Shown: positions 26,880 through 35,325 of the stretch, piece by piece
Position numbering within the stretch: the stretch's first letter is position 1
Layout of the letters: each line of letters starts with the position of its first letter
Source of the DNA: UBA11164 sp002420085
GTDB taxonomy: Bacteria; Pseudomonadota; Gammaproteobacteria; Xanthomonadales; Xanthomonadaceae
Reading direction: 5' to 3'
NCBI GenBank assembly: GCA_031976395.1
Contig: DALYLJ010000005.1
Span: 1-46,366, forward strand
DNA length: 46,366 nucleotides
Notes under the pieces: generated by a model
Seen by the model: only the letters and a program-made list of their open reading frames with translations
The model's database searches: none
What the model was told of the DNA's origin: nothing
Made by a program: the position numbers and the translations under genes

Positions 26880-27604
26880 CGGGTGATCCGCGAGGGCGGT
26901 TTGTGCGACAGCCAGTCGGCCAGGGCGCGTTGCTCGGGAAGTGGGTGGTCGAGCGCGGCAAGTTCGTCGATCACGGTGCCGAGGTCGGCGGCGATATCGA
27001 GGTCGCTCAGTACGGGCAAGCGTCGTGCCGCACCCAGTTCGATCAGCTTTTCCGACAGCCGGCGCTCGGTGTCGGCACGGCTGTAGGCGACCCCGGTCAA
27101 GACCGCCATCGGCACCGGGCGATTACCGCCGAACAGCCAGAAACCGCCGTCGCGGGCCGGGCCGATCGCGAACCGGTCGATTTCGGAATCCAGCCAGGCG
27201 GCGGCCGACAACAGCAGGTCGGCGTCGATCTGCGGGGTGTCGGCGCCGATCAGGATGCCGGCCCGGTGCCGGTCGAGCAGTTGCGCATAGACCCGAGCCA
27301 TCCGCTCGCCGAGCGAGCCTTCCTCCTGTGCCAGATTGGTCAGGCCCGGCCAGTCACCTTCCTCGATCGCCGCCGCTTCGGCGACTGCCCAGTAGGCCCG
27401 GACCGGGGTATCGATCGGGGCGCGCTGCTCGCTGTCGCGAGCGACTGCCGCAACCGCCGCTGCGGCCCGGCGATGCCAGGACAGGGCAAAGTCTTCGCCG
27501 GTCTCGGCGGCCAGTCGAGTCTTGATCGGCGATCGTCCGGGGGTTTTCACGAAGATCGCCACGCCGATGCCGGTCGCAGGTCGGGATGGCTGGGTGCGGT
27601 TCAT
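26876..27604 (-). CDS. TIGR04282/DUF2064 family glycosyltransferase-like protein
   Basis: A 242-residue GT-A fold protein of the cofC/MobA-like class. Motifs are VKTPGRSPIKTRLA near the N terminus (nucleotide-binding loop), GADTPQID (metal-binding aspartate) and GPARDGGFWLFGG. TIGR04282 members are named for arsenosugar clusters but also occur elsewhere. The ATG at 27604 overlaps the stop of the TIGR04283 gene by 4 bp (ATGA). Substrate unknown. Confidence 0.88.
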   Translation of the reverse strand: MNRTQPSRPATGIGVAIFVKTPGRSPIKTRLAAETGEDFALSWHRRAAAAVAAVARDSEQRAPIDTPVRAYWAVAEAAAIEEGDWPGLTNLAQEEGSLGERMARVYAQLLDRHRAGILIGADTPQIDADLLLSAAAWLDSEIDRFAIGPARDGGFWLFGGNRPVPMAVLTGVAYSRADTERRLSEKLIELGAARRLPVLSDLDIAADLGTVIDELAALDHPLPEQRALADWLSHKPPSRITR

Positions 27605-28308
27605 CGGGCGCCCCCTGACCGTGAGAAGCGCATTGCCTGCCGGGCGGTGAGGTAGAGGTGCTCGGTCGTGGTCCGCAGCCAGCCCTGTTCGGCATAGCGG
27701 CGTGCGCTGGTGTGGATCGGCGCGCGCAGTGGCCGGATGGCGGCGCCGATTCGGCGCGCGCGCCAGACCAGTTCGTGGTCTTCACCCCGTCCGATCCGGG
27801 GGTCGAAGCCGCCCAGGCGCTGCCACAGGGTACGTGCCAGGGTCAGGCCCTGGTCGCCGAAGGGCATAGCCAGCCAGCGGCTGCGAATGTGGGTACCGAT
27901 GCGGTTGAGGGTCATCGAGCGCGGGCCGTCGTCGAGGAAGCGCAGGTCGAAGAAGTACATGGCGTTCGGGTCGCGGGTGTTGTGTTCGAGCGCGCGCAGT
28001 GCCGCTTCGCTCAGTCGCGAATCGGCATGCAGGAAACACAGCCAGTCGCCACGGCTGGCATCGGCACCGGCGTTGAGCTGGTGCGCCCGGCCGACGGTCG
28101 GCGCCTCGATCCAGCGCGGCTCGGGCGGCGGTCGGTCGGGTTCGGACGGCTGTGCCGGTCGCTGGCCCGGTGCGGCGACCAGGATCGTTTCGTGGTCCGG
28201 CCCGAGTGCCGCCAGATCGGGCAGCAGGGCCTGCCATGCCGTATCACCCGGTCCGACCGGAATCACGATCGAAATGCGTGGGCGGTGGTCGATCAGGTTC
28301 TGGTTCAT
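27601..28308 (-). CDS. TIGR04283 family glycosyltransferase (GT2-like)
   Basis: A 235-residue GT2-like enzyme. It begins with ISIVIPVGPGD (nucleotide-sugar loop). It carries RAHQLNAGADASRGDWLCFLHADSRL with the DxD-like HAD, and ends with a family-typical GRGEDHELVWRAR. TIGR04283 enzymes usually accompany TIGR04282 ones. The ATG at 28308 fits the family; the frame is open 81 bases further upstream. It is 16 bases after the VTT-flavoprotein gene and 4-bp overlapped with the next gene. Confidence 0.88.
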   Translation of the reverse strand: MNQNLIDHRPRISIVIPVGPGDTAWQALLPDLAALGPDHETILVAAPGQRPAQPSEPDRPPPEPRWIEAPTVGRAHQLNAGADASRGDWLCFLHADSRLSEAALRALEHNTRDPNAMYFFDLRFLDDGPRSMTLNRIGTHIRSRWLAMPFGDQGLTLARTLWQRLGGFDPRIGRGEDHELVWRARRIGAAIRPLRAPIHTSARRYAEQGWLRTTTEHLYLTARQAMRFSRSGGAR

Positions 28309-28324
28309 TGCCTCGGTTTCGCAG

Positions 28325-30481
28325 TCAGCCCCGGCGCCAGGCGAAGAAGCGCTCGGCCAGTCGCAGCGCGGTCTGTGGCGCATGGCCACGTTTCCATTCG
28401 CCGGCCACGTACTTGTTGGCTTCGTTCATGGTCGGGTAGATGTGAATCGTGCCGAGCAGTTTGTTCAGGCCGATGTTCCATTTCATGGCCAGCACGAATT
28501 CGGCCAGCAGGTCGCCGGCATGGGCGCCGACGATGGTGGCACCGAGAATGGTGTCCTTGCCGGGCGCGGTCAGCACCTTCACGAAACCATGGTCGGCGCT
28601 GTCGGCGATGGCGCGATCGAGGTCGTCGATGCCGTAGCGGGTGACTTCGACCGCGATGCCGCGTTGCCGCGCCTCGTCCTCCGACAGGCCAACCCGAGCC
28701 ACTTCCGGGTCGGTGAAGGTCGCCCAGGGGATCACTCGATAATCGACCTTGAAGCTCCAGAATGGCGCAAGCAGGGCATTGACCGAGGCATACCATGCCT
28801 GATGGGCGGCGACATGGGTGAACTGGAACGGTCCGGTGGCGTCGCCGCAGACGTGGATGTTGGGGAAGTTGGTGCGCAGCAGTTCGTCGGCGGCGATGGT
28901 GCCGCGCTCGTTGACCACGATGCCCAGTTCCTCCAGCCCGAAGCCGCGTACCCGTGCCTTGCGGCCGAGGGCCACCAGCAGTCGGTCGAACGGGATTGCA
29001 ACGTTCTGGCCGTCGTGTTCGCACAACAGCACGCCGCCATTCTGGCCGTTGGCCTCGACTCGGACCGCCCGGTGGCCGGTTGCCACTCGGATGCCATCCT
29101 CGGCAAAGCGCGCCCGGACCTGTTCGGCCGCATCGGCGTCTTCGCGCGGCAGCAGGCGTGGCGCCATCTCGACCACCGTGGTCTGGCTGCCCAGGCGGGC
29201 GAATGCCTGGGTCAGTTCGCAGCCGATCGGGCCACCGCCGAGCACGACTAGGCGGGCCGGCAGGGCATCCAACTCCCAGACCGTGTCGCTGGTCAGGTAG
29301 TCCACCGCTTCCAGGCCGGGGATGCGCGGCACCAGTGGTTCGGCGCCGGTCGCGAGGATCAGCGAGCGGGCACTCAGGCGGCGGCCATCGACTTCGACCT
29401 CCCAGGGCGAAACCAGGCGGGCATCGCCGGCGATCACATCGACGCCGAGCCCTCGGTAGCGTTCGACCGAGTCGTGTGGTTCGATCCGTGCCACCACCGA
29501 CCGGACCCGCGCCATGACCTGGGCGAAATCGAATTCCGGGGTGAGTCGGGCCAGGCCGTAGCGCTCGGCTTCTCGCGCCTCCGCGAGCAGGCGTGCGGTT
29601 CGCAGCAGGGCTTTCGATGGCACGCACCCGGTGTTCAGGCAATCGCCACCCATCCGGTGCTTCTCGATCAAGGCCACCCGTGCCTTGACCGCACTGCCGA
29701 TGTAGGCCGAGACCAGCCCGGCTGCGCCGGCCCCGATCACGATCAGGTTGTAGTCGAAGCGTTTCGGGCGAACGTGGTCGCGATAGATTCGGCGTGCCGC
29801 CAGCCAGCGGCTCAGCCAGCGCATCAACAAGGGCAGCAGGCCGAGCAGGGCGAACGCCGCCAGCAGGCCGGGTGACAGGACATCGGCCGGCGAATCGATC
29901 CGGGCAAGCTGGGTGCCGGCAAACACGTAGACGATGGTTCCGGGCAGCATGCCGAGCTGACTGACCCAGTAGAAGGTGAAGCTGCGCAGGGAGGTCAGCC
30001 CAGCCAGCAGATTGATCAGGAAGAACGGAAACACCGGAACCAGACGGAGGGTGAACAGATAGAAGCCACCGTCGCGATCGATGCCGGCATCGATTCGTTT
30101 CAGGCGCTCGCCGTAGCGGGCCTTCAGTGGCTCGCGGGCGACGAAGCGTGCCACCAGGAAGGCGAGGGTGGCGCCGAGCGTACTGGCGAACGAGACCAGG
30201 ATGGTGCCGGCCAGCAGGCCGAACAGCGCTCCGCCGGCCAGGGTCAGCACGGCCGCGCCGGGAATCGACAGGGCGGTGATCAGCACGTAAACCAGGAAGT
30301 AGATGCCCCAGGCACGCCAGGGATTGGCCTCGGTCCAGGCGTTCAGTTCGGCCTGTCGGGCCTTGAGGGTTTCCAGACTGAGTTGCTCGACCAGACCGGT
30401 CTGCCAGACCAGAGCCAGGACTGCGATGATCGCCAGAACGACGGCCAGACGACGCCACGAAGCGGGGAGGGATGTTTTCAT
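28325..30481 (-). CDS. Fusion of VTT (TVP38/TMEM64) membrane domain and FAD disulfide oxidoreductase
   Basis: A 718-residue two-part protein. Residues 1-230 form a VTT/DedA-like membrane domain with about five helices and the motifs GGALFGLLAG and RLVPVFPFFLIN. Residues 243-718 are a pyridine nucleotide-disulfide oxidoreductase: FAD loop G250-x-G252-x2-G255, redox pair C281/C286 in GGDCLNTGCVPSK, an NAD(P) loop near LGGGPIGCEL, and a C-terminal dimerisation domain. The flavin half is closest to mercuric reductase and dihydrolipoamide dehydrogenase but lacks an N-terminal heavy-metal domain. Similar fusions are known; function is unproven. The start at 30481 has AGGA 8 bases upstream; an alternative is 30517. 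First gene of the operon. Confidence 0.9.
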   Translation of the reverse strand: MKTSLPASWRRLAVVLAIIAVLALVWQTGLVEQLSLETLKARQAELNAWTEANPWRAWGIYFLVYVLITALSIPGAAVLTLAGGALFGLLAGTILVSFASTLGATLAFLVARFVAREPLKARYGERLKRIDAGIDRDGGFYLFTLRLVPVFPFFLINLLAGLTSLRSFTFYWVSQLGMLPGTIVYVFAGTQLARIDSPADVLSPGLLAAFALLGLLPLLMRWLSRWLAARRIYRDHVRPKRFDYNLIVIGAGAAGLVSAYIGSAVKARVALIEKHRMGGDCLNTGCVPSKALLRTARLLAEAREAERYGLARLTPEFDFAQVMARVRSVVARIEPHDSVERYRGLGVDVIAGDARLVSPWEVEVDGRRLSARSLILATGAEPLVPRIPGLEAVDYLTSDTVWELDALPARLVVLGGGPIGCELTQAFARLGSQTTVVEMAPRLLPREDADAAEQVRARFAEDGIRVATGHRAVRVEANGQNGGVLLCEHDGQNVAIPFDRLLVALGRKARVRGFGLEELGIVVNERGTIAADELLRTNFPNIHVCGDATGPFQFTHVAAHQAWYASVNALLAPFWSFKVDYRVIPWATFTDPEVARVGLSEDEARQRGIAVEVTRYGIDDLDRAIADSADHGFVKVLTAPGKDTILGATIVGAHAGDLLAEFVLAMKWNIGLNKLLGTIHIYPTMNEANKYVAGEWKRGHAPQTALRLAERFFAWRRG

Positions 30482-30804
30482 GCCGTGATCCTGACCGGGG
30501 GCGATACCGTTGACCATGGCAGTGTGCCCGTATTTTCGGGCGTCTGACCAGCCCCGGCCGTCAGGATCAGTGCCGTCAGTCGATCACGCGGGTCGTCAGG
30601 TCGGACCCAGCAAGGGGTGGGTCCGGACCGGCCATCGGCGGGCGGATCGGTCGCGGTCTCGGGGCGCGCCTGGGGCGGTGATCCGGGTCGATGAGCACGT
30701 CGGACGCCGGGCATCCTTTCCCAGCGTCCGGTGAAACCTGAGTGTGGTGCAGTCCAATTCGATCGCCGCCTCGGTTGGCCGCGAGCGGATCGATCGTGGC
30801 CGGA
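30482..30804. other. Intergenic region, 323 bp
   Basis: No gene is supported. It contains the upstream region of the VTT-flavoprotein gene, a short GCCCG/CGGGC hairpin around 30526-30541, and a strong stem at 30599-30629. It separates the flavoprotein operon from the cupredoxin-like gene, which is transcribed in the same direction. Confidence 0.5.
30599..30629 (-). terminator. Terminator-like hairpin after the cupredoxin-like gene
   Basis: GGTCGGACCCA (30599-30609) pairs with TGGGTCC-G-GACC (30618-30629), an 11-bp stem with one bulged G and an 8-base loop. It lies downstream of the minus-strand cupredoxin gene and upstream of the flavoprotein operon. There is no T-run. Confidence 0.45.
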
Positions 30805-31173
30805 TCAGCCGCTGACGCCGACTTCGTACCAAGGCGTCGGGTTGATCGGGCAGCGGTAGCGGAAACCGTTCTCGCCGATCTCGACCACGCTCTCGCCGGT
30901 CTGGCCGGGTTCGAGCGGGAACATGTCGAGTTGCTTGCCGTCACCGTCCTGGATCTGCCAACCGACCAGCTTCTCGGCCTTGTTGTGGATCACGAACTTG
31001 TAGCGGCCCGGCTTCAGACCGGCCAGGGTCTCGCGGGCGGTGAAGTAGCCGTTGTACTGGTCGAGGTGGATGGTGGTGACGCCGTCGGTCGTGGTCGGGG
31101 TGGCGGCCCAGGCCGAGAAGCTCAGGATCGACAGCAACAGGGCAGTGGCGAGCGATGTGGAGAGACGCGACAT
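30805..31173 (-). CDS. Exported cupredoxin-like protein
   Basis: A 122-residue periplasmic protein with a signal peptide (about 1-23, ending AWA). The remainder is a small beta-barrel of the EfeO/cupredoxin type: H63 in FVIHNKAEK, then an LEPGQTGE strand and C108 in RYRCPINP. A type 1 copper site usually needs a further His and Met after the Cys; here none follows C108 to the end. The site is either incomplete or changed, or binds metal differently. The ATG at 31173 has GGAG upstream (9-base spacing); 31188 is an alternative. Divergent from an AraC-type gene. Confidence 0.7.
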   Translation of the reverse strand: MSRLSTSLATALLLSILSFSAWAATPTTTDGVTTIHLDQYNGYFTARETLAGLKPGRYKFVIHNKAEKLVGWQIQDGDGKQLDMFPLEPGQTGESVVEIGENGFRYRCPINPTPWYEVGVSG

Positions 31174-31233
31174 ACGGGTGTGCTCCATGGAGAGGAATTG
31201 AAAGGAGAGCGGCGACGGCCAGGGTGGCCGGTG

Positions 31234-31273
31234 CCAGGCACGTTTTGCAGCAATGAATCCATAACGTGCCTGG
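31234..31273. promoter_or_regulatory. 11-bp perfect inverted repeat between cupredoxin and AraC genes
   Basis: CCAGGCACGTT (31234-31244) and AACGTGCCTGG (31263-31273) are perfect inverted copies with an 18-base spacer. They lie 61-100 bases upstream of the cupredoxin gene and about 90-130 bases upstream of the divergent AraC gene. Candidate operator for the AraC regulator, or an RNA hairpin in the cupredoxin leader. Confidence 0.55.
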
Positions 31274-31278
31274 AGTAT

Positions 31279-31294
31279 GATACCGAGCAGTATC
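31279..31294. promoter_or_regulatory. GATAC-N6-GTATC dyad
   Basis: GATAC (31279-31283) and GTATC (31290-31294) form a short dyad with a 6-base spacer, next to the 11-bp inverted repeat. The surrounding stretch up to 31360 is very AT-rich and could hold the AraC promoter. Short enough to occur by chance. Confidence 0.3.
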
Positions 31295-31362
31295 TGAAAT
31301 ATTGGACACATTTACATCGTTTTTTATATCAGATCGTACAAAAAACAAGGATAGGTAACGCC

Positions 31363-32241
31363 ATGGAACAAGACCTTCTCTCCTCGGTTCTGGCCCGCTT
31401 GCACCTGCGCGCACGGGTCTATGCGCTGCCCAGTGTGTGTGGTGCCTGGCAAATCGACACCACCGACCACCCCGGTGCCCAGTTCCACCTGATCTCGCGC
31501 GGCACCGGCTACCTGCATCTCGAAGGACAGCCGCCCAGGGCTTTGCGCTCGGGTGATCTGTGCGTGTTTCCGCGCGGCTCCTGGCACCTGATCAGTTCCA
31601 GCCCGACGCCGCGTGGCAGCGGAACATGGGAGCGCGCCGACCTGGCGATGCCCTACACCTCGCTGATCTGCGGCGAGTTCGAGTTCGAGCAGGGCACGCC
31701 ACCCGGCCTGCTGGATGCCTTGCCGGATGCGATTGTCATTCCGTCCGAGGATGTCGATGACCGGTTCGGCGCCGTGCTGCGGCTGCTGGCCGACGAGTCG
31801 CTGCACATCGAATCCGGTTCCAATGTCGTGCTCGATCGCCTGGCCGATGCCCTGTTCGTGATGGTCCTGCGACACCACATCAAGCGGGTCGGCGATCGTC
31901 ATGGCCTGCTGGCGGCGGCGTCCGACAAGCGGATCGCCAGTGCCCTGCTGGCCATGCACAACGAGCCCGGCAAGCCCTGGACGGTGGCCAGTCTGGCCAG
32001 CCTGGTGGGGATGTCCCGGACCGCGTTCTCGGCGCGCTTCTCCGAACTGATGGGTGATTCGCCGATGGCCTATCTGACCCGCTGGCGCATGCACGAGGCC
32101 GAGCGCCTGTTCCAGGACGCCCGTAATTCAGTCGCCCGCGTCGCTGAGCGGTTGGGATACGAGACCGAGGCAGCCTTCCGGCGGGCCTACAAGCGGGTCA
32201 CCGGCCGGACACCAGGCAGCGTCCGCCGCAACCTGGCCTGA
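31363..32241 (+). CDS. AraC family transcriptional regulator (cupin_6 type)
   Basis: A 292-residue regulator. The N-terminal cupin-like effector domain (about 1-180) contains QFHLISRGTGYLHLEG and GDLCVFPRGSWH. The C-terminal double HTH (about 190-290) contains WTVASLASLVGMSRTAFSARFSELMGDSPMAYLTRWRM and VARVAERLGYETEAAFRRAYKRVTGRTPG, read as separate helix-turn-helix units. The frame is open upstream to 30742, but the ATG at 31363 gives the correct N terminus and sits in the AT-rich divergent region. It probably controls the adjacent cupredoxin-like gene; the effector is unknown. Confidence 0.9.
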   Translation: MEQDLLSSVLARLHLRARVYALPSVCGAWQIDTTDHPGAQFHLISRGTGYLHLEGQPPRALRSGDLCVFPRGSWHLISSSPTPRGSGTWERADLAMPYTSLICGEFEFEQGTPPGLLDALPDAIVIPSEDVDDRFGAVLRLLADESLHIESGSNVVLDRLADALFVMVLRHHIKRVGDRHGLLAAASDKRIASALLAMHNEPGKPWTVASLASLVGMSRTAFSARFSELMGDSPMAYLTRWRMHEAERLFQDARNSVARVAERLGYETEAAFRRAYKRVTGRTPGSVRRNLA

Positions 32242-32352
32242 AGCCGCGCTCGGCACCGGGCCGGTCGCCGGAGGGCTCGGTTCGGAACGTGGACTCCGGG
32301 TCGATGGGTCAGGGCAGGGTCGGCCTGCACACGGGCTTGCGCCGACCGGGGC

Positions 32353-32358
32353 TATAAT
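32353..32358 (+). promoter_or_regulatory. Predicted -10 element of purH
   Basis: A perfect TATAAT at 32353-32358 lies 29 bases before the purH ATG, leaving a leader of about 24 bases. No good -35 hexamer is found at 16-18 bp. I looked for a PurR box and saw none. Confidence 0.5.
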
Positions 32359-32387
32359 CGCGGCCTTTCCAGGGCTGCCGCGTCGCA

Positions 32388-33959
32388 ATGACCGATACTC
32401 GCCTGCCCGTGCGCCGGGCTCTGCTCTCCGTCTCCGACAAGACCGGCATCGTGGAACTGGCCCGCACCCTGGCCAGCCTCGGTGTCGAACTGCTGTCCAC
32501 CGGCGGTACCGCCAAGACCCTGCGTGAGGCCGGGGTGGCGGTGGTGGAGGTCGGTTCGGTGACCGGTTTTCCGGAAATCATGGGCGGCCGGGTCAAGACC
32601 CTGCATCCGAAGATCCACGGCGCCCTGCTTGGCCGACCGGGCCTGGATGACGAGGTGATGGCCGAGCACGGCATCGAGTCGCTCGACCTGCTGGTGCTGA
32701 ACCTGTACCCGTTCGAGCGAGTGACGGCCCGTCCGGAGTGCTCATTGAACGAGGCGATCGAGAACATCGACATCGGTGGTCCGGCGATGCTGCGTGCCGC
32801 TGCCAAGAACCATGCTCGGGTCGCCGTGCTCAGTGATGCCGAACAGTATCCGGCGGTACTGGCCGAGTTGATCGAGAGCGAGGGTCGGCTCGCGGCGGCA
32901 ACCCGGTTCCGGCTGGCGGTGGCGGCATTTGGCCGGGTCGCTGCCTACGATGCCGCGATCGCCGGTTATCTCAGTGCGCGCCTGCCGGTCGAATCGGGTT
33001 CGCCATTCCCGAGTGTCTGGAGCCGTTGCTTCGAGAAGGTCATGGACCTGCGCTATGGCGAGAATCCGCACCAGGCGGCGGCCTTCTACCGTGACCCGGC
33101 CGCTGGGTCGGGCCTGTTTTCGGGGTTGCGCGTGCTCCAGGGCAAGGCGGTCGGCTACAACAATCTGGCCGATGCCGATGCCGCCTGGGAGTGTGTGCGC
33201 CAGTTCGAGCGTCCGGCCTGCTGCATCGTCAAGCATGCCAATCCGTGTGGTGTCGCCGAGGCCGATGACCCCGGTCGGGCCTACGATCTGGCCTATGAAA
33301 CCGATCCGACCTCGGCCTTTGGCGGGATCGTCGCATTCAATCGGCCGGTCGATGGCGAGACCCTGGCGCGGGTGCTCGATCGACAGTTCGTCGAGGTGCT
33401 GGTGGCGCCGTCCTTCACGGCCGAGGCGGTCGAGCGCGCCGGCCGCAAGCCGAATGTCCGGCTGATCGAGGTGCCGACCGGTGCGGCGATCGATGCCTTC
33501 GACTGCAAGCGCATCGGCGGTGGCCTGCTGGTACAGACCACCGACAACCGCCGGATCGGGCCCGAAGACCTCCGGCAGGTCAGCCAGCGGGCGCCGACGG
33601 CCGATCAATCGGCCGATCTGATCTTCGCCTGGCGAGTCGCCAAATTCGTCAAGTCCAATGCCATCGTCTATGCCCGCGACGGTCGCACGATCGCCATTGG
33701 CGCCGGCCAGATGAGCCGGGTCGATAGTGCCCGGATCGCCGTGCTCAAGGCCGAGGCGGCCGGTCTGCCGGTGGCCGGTGCGGTGATGGCTTCGGATGCC
33801 TTCTTCCCGTTCCGCGACGGCATCGATGCGGCGGCGGCGGCCGGTGTCTGCGCGGTGATCCAGCCGGGCGGATCGCTGCGCGACGCCGAAACCATCGCCG
33901 CCGCCGATCAGCATGGCATGGCGATGGTATTCACCGGTGTCCGCCATTTCCGCCACTGA
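32388..33959 (+). CDS. purH: Bifunctional AICAR formyltransferase/IMP cyclohydrolase
   Basis: The 523-residue enzyme carries out the last two steps of IMP synthesis. The N-terminal MGS-like cyclohydrolase domain (about 1-195) has STGGTAKTLREAGV and GGRVKTLHPKIHGALLG. The C-terminal transformylase domain (about 200-523) has KHANPCGVA and PTSAFGGIVAFN, the formyl-transfer site region. Length matches the family. purD follows after 72 bp on the same strand, likely one operon. Confidence 0.97.
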   Translation: MTDTRLPVRRALLSVSDKTGIVELARTLASLGVELLSTGGTAKTLREAGVAVVEVGSVTGFPEIMGGRVKTLHPKIHGALLGRPGLDDEVMAEHGIESLDLLVLNLYPFERVTARPECSLNEAIENIDIGGPAMLRAAAKNHARVAVLSDAEQYPAVLAELIESEGRLAAATRFRLAVAAFGRVAAYDAAIAGYLSARLPVESGSPFPSVWSRCFEKVMDLRYGENPHQAAAFYRDPAAGSGLFSGLRVLQGKAVGYNNLADADAAWECVRQFERPACCIVKHANPCGVAEADDPGRAYDLAYETDPTSAFGGIVAFNRPVDGETLARVLDRQFVEVLVAPSFTAEAVERAGRKPNVRLIEVPTGAAIDAFDCKRIGGGLLVQTTDNRRIGPEDLRQVSQRAPTADQSADLIFAWRVAKFVKSNAIVYARDGRTIAIGAGQMSRVDSARIAVLKAEAAGLPVAGAVMASDAFFPFRDGIDAAAAAGVCAVIQPGGSLRDAETIAAADQHGMAMVFTGVRHFRH

Positions 33960-34031
33960 AGCAAGCCAGCGACCGGGCCGCACGTCGCGGTCCGCCGATT
34001 TCCCATCCGTCCCAGCGATCGGTCAGACCCC

Positions 34032-35312
34032 ATGAACGTGCTCGTCATCGGCTCCGGAGGGCGCGAACACGCCCTGGCCTGGAAACTCGCTGCCTCCCCG
34101 CGCGTCACCGAGGTGCTGGTGGCGCCTGGCAATGCCGGCACGGCGAACGAGGCCGGATGCCGCAATGTCGAACTTGCCGTCGATGACATCGATGGGCTGG
34201 TCCGGCTGGCGATCGGCGAGGGCGTCGCGCTGACCGTGGTTGGCCCGGAAGTGCCCCTGGTCGCCGGTCTGGTCGATCGTTTTCGCGAGGAGGGGCTGCA
34301 CGTATTCGGCCCGTCTGCGGCGGCCGCGCAGTTGGAAGGCAGCAAGGCGTTCGCCAAGGATTTTCTGGCCCGACATCGGATTCCGACGGCCGGGTATGCG
34401 GTCTTCACCGAGGTCGAACCGGCGCTGGCCTACCTGCACAGCCGAGGCGCGCCGATCGTGGTCAAGGCCGATGGTCTGGCCGCTGGCAAGGGCGTGGTGG
34501 TCGCCGGTACGCTCGCCGAGGCCGAGGCGGCGGTGATCGACATGCTGGGCGCCGGTGCCTTCGGCAAGGCCGGCATGCGGGTGGTGATCGAGGACGTTCT
34601 GGTCGGCGAGGAGGCCAGCTTCATCTGCATGGTCGATGGCCGCCACATCGTGCCGCTGGCGACCAGCCAGGACCACAAGCGGGTCGGTGACGGCGACACC
34701 GGCCCGAATACCGGCGGCATGGGCGCGTATTCCCCGGCGCCGGTGGTCGATGCTCGAACCCACGAGCGGATCATGCGTGAGGTGATCGAGCCGACCGTGC
34801 GCGGCATGGCCGAGGACGGCACGCCATTCACCGGCTTCCTGTACGCCGGTCTGATGATCGACGCCAGCGGTGCGCCACGGGTCATCGAATTCAATGTCCG
34901 GTTTGGTGACCCGGAGACCCAGCCGATCCTGATGCGCCTGCGCAGTGACCTGCTGGATCTGATCGAGGCGGCGCTCGAACAGCGGCTCGACCGGGTCCGT
35001 CCGGTATGGGATGCACGTCCGGCGCTGGCGGTGGTCATGGCGGCGGCCGGCTATCCCGGTGCCGTCAGGACCGGTGACCGGATCAGCCTGCCGATCGAAT
35101 CCCCGGCCGAAGATGTCAAGGTGTTCCATGCCGGCACTCGGAGTGCGGCCGATGGCGCGACGGTCGTGGCGGGTGGTCGGGTTCTGACCGTGTGCGCACT
35201 CGGCGATGACCTCGCGGCGGCGGCGGCGGCGGCCTATCGAACGGCTGCCGACATCCGCTGGCCGGGTGCGTTCTACCGGCACGATATCGGCTGGCGTGCC
35301 TTGCAGCGCTGA
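34032..35312 (+). CDS. purD: Phosphoribosylamine-glycine ligase
   Basis: The 426-residue ATP-grasp enzyme joins glycine to phosphoribosylamine, the second step of purine synthesis. It starts with MNVLVIGSGGREHALAWKL. The ATP-grasp domain has VVKADGLAAGKGVVVA, GGMGAYSPAPVVD and EFNVRFGDPETQPIL with the metal-binding Glu and Asn. The start at 34032 is certain from the conserved N terminus. It ends 13 bases before the stop of the convergent ribD gene. Confidence 0.97.
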   Translation: MNVLVIGSGGREHALAWKLAASPRVTEVLVAPGNAGTANEAGCRNVELAVDDIDGLVRLAIGEGVALTVVGPEVPLVAGLVDRFREEGLHVFGPSAAAAQLEGSKAFAKDFLARHRIPTAGYAVFTEVEPALAYLHSRGAPIVVKADGLAAGKGVVVAGTLAEAEAAVIDMLGAGAFGKAGMRVVIEDVLVGEEASFICMVDGRHIVPLATSQDHKRVGDGDTGPNTGGMGAYSPAPVVDARTHERIMREVIEPTVRGMAEDGTPFTGFLYAGLMIDASGAPRVIEFNVRFGDPETQPILMRLRSDLLDLIEAALEQRLDRVRPVWDARPALAVVMAAAGYPGAVRTGDRISLPIESPAEDVKVFHAGTRSAADGATVVAGGRVLTVCALGDDLAAAAAAAYRTAADIRWPGAFYRHDIGWRALQR

Positions 35313-35325
35313 CCGCGCGGCGGCC

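Noticed and set aside
25128..27086. A 652-codon open frame on the plus strand opposite the TetR and hydroxylase genes
   Set aside because: It crosses three well-supported minus-strand genes, has no recognisable domain and a Gln/Arg/Gly-rich composition typical of antisense frames.
28305..30458. A 717-codon minus-strand frame overlapping the VTT-flavoprotein gene
   Set aside because: The flavoprotein frame has the FAD loop and redox cysteines; this frame is Arg/Pro-rich noise.
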